From assembly GCA_948474755.1 (NCBI GenBank), contig CAOLHI010001297.1:372001-436000 (forward strand): a DNA stretch of 64,000 bases, in the 5' to 3' direction. Position 1 is the first letter of the stretch. The number at the start of each line of letters is the position of its first letter. The position numbers and the translations under genes were made by a program. The stretch is from Ctenosaura bakeri (Eukaryota; Chordata; Lepidosauria; Squamata; Iguanidae). Shown here one piece after another: positions 55,288 through 64,000 of the stretch. Under the pieces are notes generated by a model. That model saw only the letters and a program-made list of their open reading frames with translations. It was not told where the DNA came from and ran no database searches.

Positions 55288-56009
55288 GGCCATTTCCGCA
55301 CTGCACTGTTATAGTGCTATTATTCCACTTTCAACATCCTGTGGAATTCTAGGGTTTGAAGTTTACTGAGGCCAAAGAGCTCTCTGGTTGAGAATTCTAA
55401 ATGCCCCTCCTTAAATTGCAAACCCCAGGAATCCATACTGGGGGGGGGTTTGAGTTTCCTAGAGTGTTAGCCCGTGGGGAACTCTATGAAATCAAAAGCT
55501 GTGAGAAATTAGCTTTCTTTTAATAGAATTGCAGAGAAAGCATGTCCCAAGTTCTTTGTTGTCTTCCCTGAAGACTGACTTGAAATCAAAAGCAAGAGAC
55601 TGCTTCAGGTTCCAAATCTGAAAGATTTACTAATAAACTTTATGATTACATATCCATTAAAGAAACCAAACCCTAACTAAGTAATAGAAGGATTGGGAAG
55701 ATAATATCTTCATTTTCAACTCACCAACTAATTGGTGAAGAAACTAGCATAGAAAGAGAAAGTGTTAGAGGCAAGATTGCTATAGGGAGAGTTGTGACTT
55801 TTGAAGTATGACCAGTAACTGAAACCAGAATGTATCCTGGGTCATATGGTCTGGATACCATAGCTACAAAGCAACAGTTAACCCTATACTAGCTTCGCTG
55901 TATTTGAGAGGGGGAGAGAATGCTATAATTTACTAACACATAGGATGTTGAAAATGGAGTAATAGGAATAATAATAATAGCACTATAACAGTGTAGTGTA
56001 GAAATGGCC
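55288..56009. mobile_element. Palindromic MITE copy 4, split by an LTR
   Basis: The left part (55288-55437) begins GGCCATTTCCGCACTGCAC after TAA and continues through the family arms to AACCCCAGGAATCCATA. The right part (55943-56009) resumes with GGATGTTGAAAATGG and ends GTAGAAATGGCC before TGA. A small ATAATA expansion lies at 55965-55980. The interruption is the LTR at 55438-55938. Confidence 0.9.
55438..55938. mobile_element. Solo LTR, about 500 bp, inside MITE, CATA duplication
   Basis: Aligns with the LTR at 41167-41756: GAGTTTCCTAGAGTGTTAGCC near the left end, GAACTCTATGAAATCAAAAG, TGAAAGATTTACTAATAAAC, ATCCTGGGTCATATGGTC, GGGGGAGAGAATGCTATAAT and the terminal ACTAACA. CATA flanks both sides (55434-55437, 55939-55942). 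The left end is blurred by a G9 run. Confidence 0.85.
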
Positions 56010-56064
56010 TGAAACTTGAAAGCAGATTCACAGCCCTACTGGGACAGAAGCAGCCAGCTCTCAT

Positions 56065-56454
56065 TAGGGATGGAAGGAATATTTTTACAATATTTGCAAA
56101 TTTGTCATGCCTTAAGTGTTTTAAAACCATGATGAGAAATGTCCGGGACTGATGAAAATCTTCCCAGTGTAGGAGATATTCTGCACAAAATTTGCATGTG
56201 GTTATTTTCTGTGCAAAACGGTAATAGCTGCTCAGAAAATAATATTTCCATGAAGAAATACTCTTCTGTGTGCAGGAAATGCTGTTTCCTGCACAAAACA
56301 ATCATGTGTGAACTTTGGACAGAATAACTCTTGAATTGAGAGTAGACTTTGAAAACTATGTAGCTTTCAGACTCTTTCTTGCAGTAGGAAGAAGATTGTT
56401 AAAACTGATCATTACTTCATTTGAGAAGAAATTTTGTGAAGAATAACATCCCTA
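56065..56454. mobile_element. AT-rich TAGGGATG-type DNA element, 390 bp, copy 3
   Basis: Begins TAGGGATGGAAGGAATATTT and ends ATAACATCCCTA. The body shares GTCCGGGACTGATGAAAATC, CTGCACAAAATTTGCATGTG and the paired TTTCCTGCACAAAACA motifs with the 52.4-kb copy. No matching target duplication seen. Confidence 0.75.
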
Positions 56455-57112
56455 GGTGCCAATCTTGGGCTCAATGTCAGGCAGAAGATGTCTGACTCCT
56501 TTGCTTCTGATGGTCAATGCTGATTTGATCAGCTTTTCCTCTTCTTCAGTGTTCCTGAGTCCTGACTTTCACTTGACTTAACACTACCTCCCTTCCATAT
56601 TTATAACAGCATGGTTAAGAGTTGTTCACTGAAAGACAGAATGTCACCGGCCCAACTCTTTTAACTATTTATAGCTTTTATTCTAATTCATGAGTGTCAG
56701 TCTCTGCTTTAGCATTATTTTAAGGTTTGCTAGACTCCAGCTTCTGGCAGACTTAAAACAATAATGGCACTAGCAAGTGCCAATATAAATCATATTGATT
56801 TTTTCTTTTCTTTTGAGAGTATGCCCCCTTGGGGGGAAAATCAATATTCCAGTAGGTGGAGCAAAGGTGACATCAGAATTTCATACCAAACAAGATGGGA
56901 GAGGTGGAGGGGGAGAACTTCTTGCAACAGAAATATACAACTGAGAACAAGAACTGAATCCAACTCAGATGCACAAACATCCTTAGGCATTTACTATCCA
57001 GCTCCATTCTACAGAGAAACATTTGTATTAACCAGACACGGAATGTAATTTGACTTGTTAAAAGGCTATGGAAGAGTGAGTTATAATCATTTTGCAGAGT
57101 GAAATATAGGCA
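56455..57112. other. Unassigned sequence
   Basis: No gene. The 94-residue frame at 56764-57048 has no domain. Confidence 0.45.
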
Positions 57113-57114
57113 AA

Positions 57115-57206
57115 GAGGGCCGTTTCTACCTCTCATTTACACCAGTCTAATTAAAGAATCATTTCCCTGAAAGTCACTGGTGTAAATTTGGTGGAAACGA
57201 GATCTC
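57115..57206. repeat. Short palindromic repeat, about 90 bp
   Basis: CGTTTCTACCTCTCATTTAC with ACCAGT is matched, inverted, by ACTGGTGTAAATTTGGTGGA and AACG. Similar TTTACACCAGT palindromes occur in other amniote genomes as old MITEs. It begins the possible conserved block described in the findings. Confidence 0.6.
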
Positions 57207-58350
57207 AGATCAAAGCCAGACGCTAACTGCATAATGACTCCAGGCTCCTGCTGATAATAATGCTTTCCCCCTTCCCCTGATCCTTTCACAAACTCTGATT
57301 GCCTGATGTGCATTTTGTTATGCAGTCGATCAATACTGAAGTCTGTGGGTGTCTTGCTAATAAGCCCTGCATATGTAACAACACAAGAACCAACTTGTAG
57401 GGTCAAGCCACTGTCAGGCGTGGTGTAAACTCCACTGGATTTGCTCCCATTTACATGGTCTCACTAAAGCTGTGACAAAGTGTTGAAGGCAGTCACATAA
57501 AAATTATATAAACTCAGTGTAGAGAGGAAGGTGGATGCATGCATTTGTTAGGCTTGGCAGGGAGACAACTTGTTCAAACCTCAGGGAATGGAGGAATATC
57601 ACAAAATAAATGGAAAAGAAGTTGGATTTGGATTTAACAGTCCCACCAAAAATATCTTTTGTACCTCCCACGACCTGGAAGATGTCTCACACATTCACAC
57701 AGGATACAAAGCATTTGGGGGGAACAGTGCATATATAACAATGCACTGCTAAAAATGCACATATCTGAACATGTTTTAGCCAATGGGAGAAATACGTAGA
57801 TTAGGTGAAATGCATACTCACAAGCTAGGTAAACACATTTTTAAAATGCACAAATTTCAGTATTAGAAGGACAAACAAAACAAACTCTTACAACCTTATA
57901 TGAAACAAGGATAGGAAGAAAATTCAAGTGAAATTCAGAGAAACCCAAAAAATCGAGACACAGATGTTGTTCCCAACCTTAAACAGTCAACACAGGAATA
58001 CAACTGAAAAAAGAAGCTTTTCATTCAGCATCTCAAAGTGTATAACAAATAGGCAATGTTACTTGTTACATTTGTTATATGTTACATGGATACGTTTCAG
58101 TCTGTACAATCTGAGGATGTGGACAAGATCTTTGCAGATGTTAGCCACCATATATGTATTGGATCTGTGCCCTTTCTGGCTCTTAAAGGTAGCTAGAAGG
58201 GACCTGGCTGAGAGAGTAAGGAGACTAGTGAATGCCTCATAGCAACAGCGCAAGTTTTCATCTTGCTCAAAAGAGGCTATAGTTAGGACATTGCTGTGTG
58301 GAGGGGGGAAAAGCTCCTTGAATCACACTGTATTGTACAATTATGAACCA
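57207..58350. other. Unassigned sequence
   Basis: No gene or named repeat. The part to about 57520 is less AT-rich and free of obvious transposon sequence. Confidence 0.45.
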
Positions 58351-58354
58351 GTCT

Positions 58355-59400
58355 CCGATAGATAGATGGATGGATAGATATTATAATCATAGACCATCAT
58401 AAGAGCAATAAAATCCAAATGAAAATACATATAAATATACAAAAGAATGCAAATATAGATACAAATGCGGATACATATTAATCTCTCAGATAACAGAACC
58501 CAAATAGACCTAACAGAGCACAATTAGACAATCATTATACTAATCCATGGTGCAAGTCATCACCGAATGAATTTTAATTGCTGCTGCACAAAATTTAGCC
58601 ACTCTATAAGTTATAACAGGATTGATGTCTGAAAGGAGCAAAGAAATATATAAATGTTCTGAATGTCCTGGATATTTATGGAGTATTGGCAAAATAAGAT
58701 CGGTTTGCAGATCTCTATAGTATAAACATTGAAAAAGCACATGCTCCACTGCCTTTATTTGACCTTAATCACAGAGTCAATGTCTCTCCAAATACTGGGT
58801 CTTCCTATAGCGTCCTTGAAGAATAGCTGAAGGGAAAACACAACATGCCAAAGTAAAGGTGTTACAGTGTTTAGGCACATCAAGATCATTTACATATGCC
58901 ATAGGAGCTATGAGGTATCTACTGTTCTCACTGGTCATAAAGCAAGGGAACCTAGCTAAATCTATTTGGTGCTCTATATCAGTAATACATTGTTTAATAG
59001 CTAGTTTGGCCTGATCATATCCCTTGATAAACAGAAAGTCAGGGGAGAAACCCAAAGATAGAATTTTAGTTGTAACTGTTTGATTCCAGTTAGATTGAAC
59101 CTTGCCTTTCAAAACTAACAGGGCAAGACCCATAGGTGAAAAAGATAATCTGAGGCAATTGTTGAGTATGGACATCCATACTCTAACCTTTATCTTCATA
59201 AGGCCTGCCTCCAACCATAAAGTGGCATTAGCAATGCATTTTGGGACCTGAAATACTGATCTCAGAAATTTAGATTATATAAGTTCTAATGGTGCAAAAA
59301 CAAAGATAAGACCTAGTAGGCAGCATATAGGATTTGTTCTATTGGCTTTCCTTCAAATAACTTGAGAGCTGCTGGAATGTAATTGCTTCCTCTTGCCTAT
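58355..59400 (-). mobile_element. Non-LTR retrotransposon, ORF2 C-terminus and 3' end (antisense)
   Basis: Minus strand: coding remnant from about 59400 to 58540, a 3' UTR of about 160 bp, then a (GATA)n-type tail at 58358-58382. It is 5'-truncated and diverged, with stops and at least one frameshift near 59280. The clade was not identified with certainty. The C-terminal CCHC arrangement excludes RTE and is found in several LINE clades. Confidence 0.8.
58540..59290 (-). pseudogene. LINE ORF2 C-terminal domain with CCHC knuckle
   Basis: Minus-strand frame: SVFQVPKCIANATLWLEAGL, VWMSILNNCLRLSF, DFLFIKGYDQAKLAI, QGRYRKTQYLERH, TGA at 58777-58779, LCD, TAA at 58765-58767, KAVEHVLFQCLYYRDLQ and RVAKFCAAAIKI near the end. 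TGT at 58771, CAT at 58741 and TGT at 58726 give Cys-X9-His-X4-Cys, and the TGA may replace the first Cys. Such C-terminal knuckles bind nucleic acid in non-LTR retrotransposons. Confidence 0.8.
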
Positions 59401-59570
59401 TTTTTTTTAATAGCTAATGAACTTCCCTAGGCAATGTTGGTAACATAAGCCATTCTCCAATATTCCTTTCTTGGGCAAGATTCTAGAGTATGTTGTGGCT
59501 TTCCAGCTCCAGGTTAATAGATAACAGATTATCTATTTCAATCTAATTTCAGGCCTGGCTGTGGATCTGA

Positions 59571-59998
59571 GGTGCTTTCTGCAGCCTACCTCTGTCCCAG
59601 TGGCATCTGGTGATGATGGTGGCAGCAGCTCTCTTGGGGCAGGAGCATGATGGAGCACTCCCTTCTTTACCAGCTGCCTGTGGGAACCAGGAAGCACGAT
59701 GGCCATGCTTCTTCCTTCTGCAGCACAGCCAGACACTGTCCAAGGCTGCACTGGGGCAGGAAGTGCAGCCATTAAGTTTCCAGGAGCTCCACAGCAAAGG
59801 TAAGTGCAGACATGTGGTAGGAAGGCAGTGCAATCACTGGTCATTGACAGGGAAAACCCATCAATGATTTGCAGTGTGATCATATCACCTAAGGACGAGT
59901 GAAGGATGGGTCTGGGATGATGTCATGCATAAACACCGTCCCAGCCCAGTCCTTCTCTTGTCCCCATGATGAGTTGGGTGCATCACACAGAAAGCGCC
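59571..59998. mobile_element. MITE, 428 bp, inside L3 LINE (GGAAGCACGATGG family, copy 2)
   Basis: Left end GGTGCTTTCTGCAG and right end, reverse-complemented, GGCGCTTTCTGTG. Flanks are TGA (59568-59570) and CAA (59999-60001), a decayed 3-bp duplication. The surrounding L3 sequence joins cleanly across it (GTGGATCTGA to GACAGTATTGG). Shares GAAGCACGATGGCCATGCTT and AAGGCTGCACTGGGGCAGGA with 45867-46095. Confidence 0.82.
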
Positions 59999-60002
59999 CA
60001 AG

Positions 60003-60500
60003 ACAGTATTGGTCACCTTGGTGGATGATCTATACAGGGAACAAGACAGAAGGATTGTATCTCTTTTTGTTCTGCTGAACTTTTCAGTGACTTTTACCCT
60101 TGACCAGGATATCTTTTCAGGTTGCCTCTCTAGAATGGGACTGGGGGCACTTCTCTACAGTGCTTCTGCTCCTTCTTGGAGGAATGGGCTCAGAAGGTGG
60201 TGCTAGGGGATAAATGTTCAACACCTGGCTACTGACCTGTGGGTCCATCCTCCCAGGGTCAGTGTTGTCCCCCAGTGCTGTTTAACATTTACATGATATG
60301 GTTGGGACTGGTCATTAGGAGTTTAGGGGCTCAGCATTACCAGTATGCTGACACCGATCTCTATCCCTCTTTTCCACCTAATTTCAAGGAAGCTGTTTCT
60401 GCATTAAAGCAGTGACTGCTGTCTATAGTGGACTGGATGAGGGGAAATAAATTAAAGCTTAATGAAGACATGATAGAGGTATTCTTGGTCTTTGGTCTGA
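60003..60500 (+). pseudogene. L3 LINE reverse-transcriptase remnant
   Basis: The frame reads TVLVTLVDDLYREQDRR, then SLFVLLNFSVTF (family LLVLLDLSAAFDT), LSRMGLGALLYS, and after frameshifts the equivalents of [18 protein letters not shown] and QYADDTQL (DNA near 60250 and 60335). The catalytic block is frameshifted. Clearly a dead polymerase. Confidence 0.85.
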
Positions 60501-61283
60501 GTTTGAATGCCCAGGTTTTGGTGGCAAGGAGTGTATTTGCATAATCAAAAATAGTATTCCAGCTGCACTCATTCTTTGAGAAGTCAAATCTGGCTACAGT
60601 GGCACATATCTTGATTATATCCTGTTTGGATTACTGGAACACACTCTACATGGGATTGCCTTTGTAAACTGGAAACTCCCATGAATCCAATATGCTGTGG
60701 CCATGCTGTTGGTTGACAATGGTTACAGAGATCAATAATGAAATGGCTACCAATCCATTCCTGGGCAGAATTCTAAGTGCTAGTTATGACCTTCAAAGCT
60801 CTATCCTACTTGAGTCTAGCCTGTCTAAAAGATCATATCTCCCCATGCAAAATCACTGGTGTTCTAAGATCTTCAAGGAAGGGTTTCTTTTATTTCCACC
60901 ACCCCCAACAAGTACAGTTGGTGAGGACATGAGAGAAAGCCTTCTCAAGAACTGCTTCTAGAATGTGGAACTCCCTCACATTGGAGGTCCATTTGGCAAT
61001 CTCTCTTTTTGCCAGCTGGTTAAGACTTTTCTATTTAGGCAGATATTTGATTGATTTGAATTGCATGGCAGAAAATTGTTTAAAATGATGTGCTCTTGTT
61101 TTTTATTTTAAATACAATGTATTTTTGTACTTGCATTTTAAAACTGTTTTTCATTATGTACTTTTCACAGAACCGATGTTTAATTTTTTTCAACTTTTGT
61201 ATATGACTTCTTTAAAGCAACACTGTTATTTTAAATGTTGTAAGCTGCCTTGGTTTCCTTAGCAGTAAAAAAGAGGGAAATAA

Positions 61284-61327
61284 ATTGAATGAATGAATGA
61301 ATGAATGAATGAATGAATGAATGAATA
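61284..61327. repeat. (GAAT)n microsatellite at the L3 3' end
   Basis: About ten GAAT units, expanded from the LINE tail. Confidence 0.96.
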
Positions 61328-62010
61328 ACACTGGCCGGCATCCTGTTATTGACACATTCCGGTATAAGCTGTGCTATTCAGATGGAGATAATCTTGTGGC
61401 TAAGGCACAATGGTCATATCCAGCTGACTGCTGAAAAATCAAAGTTCTATAGGGTGAACCATTGTGCTTGCACTTCCACACTGACATTCAGAGAGTGGTG
61501 TGCAAATGTGCACTGACAACTTTGCACATTGGCCTCCAATACACATTTGTCAAGCTACATTGCTATGAAAGTGGAATGCAACTTGTGCTGTGGCTATTTA
61601 CACTATGTATGTATGTATACTATGTAGGATTTCAGCCTGTGTTTCCTTGTGCTGCCAGTATATCTTCCTACAACACAACCAAAACACAAGTGTCAAAACT
61701 TTAAAATATCAATCACCCATATAAATGAAAATGTAACTGGCTTTAAAACAACATGGCAGATGAAGCTCACAAATTCTTTTACTGAAGAACAATGGAACAC
61801 AATGTAGAAAAAACTGAATGAAGCTTGAGAACAAACAAATTATGAATGAACACCATATGCACAACTAATTTGAGATTCATCAATTCAGAAAAGGGGGAAA
61901 AACTTTTAGCGACAATGTACCCAGTTAAGGACTCTTATGACCAATTGATTTCAACTGGAAGTTAAAGTTGTGCTTTAAACAGTTCCCAAAGAAATCAATG
62001 GGGCATAGAA
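61328..62010. other. Unassigned sequence
   Basis: Nothing recognised. Short TATG/GTAT run at about 61604-61618. Confidence 0.4.
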
Positions 62011-62011
62011 G

Positions 62012-62689
62012 CAGAGTGGATCCTCTGTATCCATGGTCTCAGAACTCATAGATTTAAGTAACTGTGGACTGAAAATGCAGAAATGGTAAAACAAAACAAA
62101 AAACTCTACGATCTGGTATAACCAGGTTAAGAAGTAGTCCCAGGGCAGCAGTGGAAGTAGTCACAAGGTCTGGACACCAGGCACACATTCTTAGACCTTG
62201 TGAAGTCCCTTTTTGGACAGGGCACAAAGGGCTATTCTGTTGCCCCTGTGCTATGTCCAAAAACCTCCTGCACATGACACCCTCAAGCTTCAAGGTGGGT
62301 AGCGGTGGCAGGCACACCATTAGCCAAGTATTCCTCCTGATGCCCTGCTTCCATGGAACACATAAGCTGCCCACTTGACAAGGCCTAAGAATGCTCACTT
62401 GGCACCTAGACCTTGCTGCCATCTCCACTACTTCTTTGGGACCACTTCTTGGCCTGGTTACACCAGATTTCAGGTACAGATTTTCTTTTTCTATCTCTGT
62501 ATTTACATATTGCTAGAGGCAGAAGAGGCTGAACAATACTTGCCTTGTGCCATACCTGGCAGAAAGGGCTTAGTGCTACCTCTACTGCTGCCCTCCACCA
62601 TTTCATTAATAGGTACTTGAAGATCCACATCTAATGGTATCCATGGGGAGTCCTGGAACCAAACCCCCATGGATACAGAAGGCTCACTG
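62012..62689. mobile_element. Tc1/mariner (pogo/Tigger)-like MITE, about 680 bp
   Basis: Left CAGAGTGGATCCTCTGTATC with CATGG and, from the right end reversed, CAGTGAGCCTTCTGTATCC with ATGG form the terminal repeats. TA follows the right end. The interior frames (62054-62428 and others) show no transposase signature. Confidence 0.7.
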
Positions 62690-62691
62690 TA

Positions 62692-63097
62692 CTTGTCCTT
62701 GGAAGACTTGCGCTCCATTTCAACTCCAGTGATTTACACTTGTATTACGGAAAGTACATATATGTTCCAGAAGACTGCTTTGTTTTTTCCTATCTTTTCT
62801 TCAAAGCACCCTTCCCTATGTTAAAGAAATATTTTAATCATTTCTCATTGCAATATATAAACAATAACTCCTGACAGGAAGACACTCTTAAAATAAAATG
62901 ATAGATCATTTTGTCAGTTCATTACATCATCTACTACATAAAGTAATTCTGTTTAAAAACCAGGTGCAGACACACACTCTTCACTTTACTTAAAATATTA
63001 AAAGCACATTAAGAATAATTGCTGTTCAACATCATTCACTGAAAATAGCAAATCAGCTCAAACACCACTGGCCTGGAATGCTATGACAAGCTAGGAG
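62692..63097. other. Unassigned sequence
   Basis: Nothing recognised. Confidence 0.4.
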
Positions 63098-63098
63098 A

Positions 63099-63285
63099 CC
63101 AGTACTGCAACCCACAAGGTTGTGAGTTCGATCCTGCCAGGCTCCAAGGTTGACTCAGCCTTCCATCCTTCCGCAGGTCGATAAAATGAGTACCCAGCTT
63201 GTTGGGGGCAATTAGCTAAAACACATTGTAAACCGCTTAGATAACATTCAGTTGATAAGCGGTATAGAAATAAATGCTATTGCTA
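63099..63285 (+). mobile_element. tRNA-derived SINE (ACA-type), 5'-truncated
   Basis: Begins at CCAGTACTGCAACCCACAAG, keeps box B (GTTCGATCC, about 63127), AAAATGAGTACCCAGCTTGT, GGGGGCAATTAGCTAAAAC, TGTAAACCGCTTAG and GATAAGCGGTATAGAAATAA with a GCTATTGCTA tail. Box A is missing, so it cannot be transcribed from its own promoter. Confidence 0.88.
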
Positions 63286-63489
63286 GCAGGGGGAGGGGGT
63301 CCCATTTGACATCACAGATAAACAAAATTGAATAAATGATCTTATATATGGAAATGCAACCTGCCACATCTGTCATTAGATGAACAACGATGGTCAGTTT
63401 GCAAATGAATGGGAAGCAAAGGGTTTGATCATAGGGTTGCATTTCTTCCCCATTTTCCCACTCCACATAAGATCGGTGTCTACATCTGG

Positions 63490-63765
63490 CATAAAGATAT
63501 TTAATAATTGATTGATTCATTGATGTCCTGCCTTCTATCTACAGATCTTGGAGCAGCATACAATACAATCAACAAAATCAGTTTAAAAGAATATAAACAA
63601 TTAAATGATATCAAAAGGCTAAAAATGTACTAAATGGTTTAACAAGTGGTTGTTTTTTTTAAAGCAGATTACAACCAGTTAAAATACTTCGGTGAGGCCC
63701 TAAAGGCTTTTGTAAACAAACCTGTTTTTACATCGTTCACATAGAAAAGATGAAAAACTTTCACC
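63490..63765 (-). mobile_element. L3-type LINE 3' UTR (antisense)
   Basis: AATAATTGATTGATTCATTG, TCCTGCCTTCTATCTACAGA, GGAGCAGCATACAATACAAT, TAAAGGCTTTTGTAAACAAA and CCTGTTTTTACATCG fit the reversed L3 3' UTR ('...GGCGGTGAACAATA...', 'AAACAAAGGTTTTTACCTG'). Confidence 0.6.
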
Positions 63766-64000
63766 GTTTGCTTCAAAATTATGCGAGGGAGGGGAGTTTC
63801 AAATATTTCTTGTGGATGGCAGCAAAACTTTAGGGGATTCTGAGACTATTTAAAAAAAAAAAGTCTGCAAAACCATGATCATTTAACAAAGGATTAATGA
63901 GAACGTCACTTTAGTCTGAGCCAAATCTCAAACTTCTTCATCAGAGACTGGCATCTTGTTCAGTGTTTATGATGTTATAAGCCAGACTTATGACATCATA
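63766..64000. other. Unassigned sequence at window edge
   Basis: Nothing recognised. Confidence 0.4.

Larger units (their letters stand above)
59405..61327 (+). mobile_element. CR1/L3-clade LINE, split by a MITE, with (GAAT)n tail
   Basis: RT-region blocks begin near 59440 with SNIPFLGKILEYVVAFQLQ and are interrupted at 59571-59998. They resume at 60003 with TVLVTLVDDLYREQDRR and continue through decayed RT blocks to the C-terminus near 61050. The 3' UTR reads GTAAGCTGCCTTGGTTTCCT and the element ends in a GAAT repeat (61284-61327). Both halves are in the same orientation and in order. Confidence 0.9.

Noticed and set aside
58540..59214. Host gene with a zinc knuckle
   Set aside because: In-frame stops, the LINE-like C-terminal block order, the 3' UTR and the simple-repeat tail all point to a retrotransposon remnant.
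62054..62428. 124-residue minus-strand ORF as a possible transposase
   Set aside because: Located inside a pogo-like MITE, but with no DDE-type or helix-turn-helix pattern. The opposite strand is also open.

Overview
The window looks like intergenic or deep intronic DNA from a vertebrate, most likely a squamate reptile and possibly an iguanian lizard. The evidence is the repeat content. There are CR1 LINEs ending in the ATTCTATG-type 3' repeat, CR1/L3-clade LINEs, a Bov-B (RTE) LINE fragment, tRNA-derived SINEs of the Anolis ACA type, Sauria-type SINEs with a Bov-B-like 3' tail, and many short inverted-repeat DNA transposons. Species and family names come from memory of these repeats and were not checked against a database. 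I found no host protein-coding exon, tRNA, rRNA, CRISPR array or prokaryotic gene. Every reading frame I could interpret is a decayed retrotransposon ORF or a composition artefact.

Layout. 0-10 kb: an LTR-like segment (about 825-1579), a well-bounded solo LTR (5063-5951, target duplication GATA) and old LINE pieces. 10-20 kb: a CpG-rich MITE (10133-10552), an antisense CR1 3' end (12168-12930), CR1 remnants near 13.3-13.9 kb and 18.8 kb, compound microsatellites at 15.1 kb and one copy of an inverted-repeat family at 16.0 kb. 20-31 kb: a SINE at 20.9 kb, two palindromic elements, a Bov-B endonuclease fragment split by a MITE (24.1-25.1 kb), and a purine-rich tract (29.2-30.1 kb) that creates a long spurious ORF on the other strand. 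31-44 kb: an LTR-like unit with TATA box and poly(A) signal (31.2-31.9 kb), a hAT MITE with an 8-bp target duplication (37027-37161), an internally deleted CR1 joining an ORF1 esterase piece to the ORF2 end (38.07-38.66 kb), a solo LTR (41167-41756) and an L3 reverse-transcriptase fragment (43.2-43.6 kb). 44-57 kb: SINEs, the best preserved CR1 (47574-48655), a 718-bp MITE with TAA duplications (49324-50041), a repeat whose insertion can be checked against an empty paralogue (52.3-53.3 kb), a hAT MITE (54764-55195) and a MITE split by an LTR (55288-56009). 57-64 kb: a LINE ORF2 end with a CCHC knuckle (58.35-59.4 kb), an L3 LINE split by a MITE (59.4-61.33 kb), a pogo-like element and a SINE.

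The main interest is the order of insertions. Three nested insertions, one filled-versus-empty site pair and several matched target-site duplications let parts of the window be dated relative to each other. I saw no sign of a new functional system. The most useful leads are a 3-bp-duplicating MITE superfamily (probably PIF/Harbinger), several repeat families I cannot name, and one candidate conserved non-coding block near 57.1-57.5 kb.
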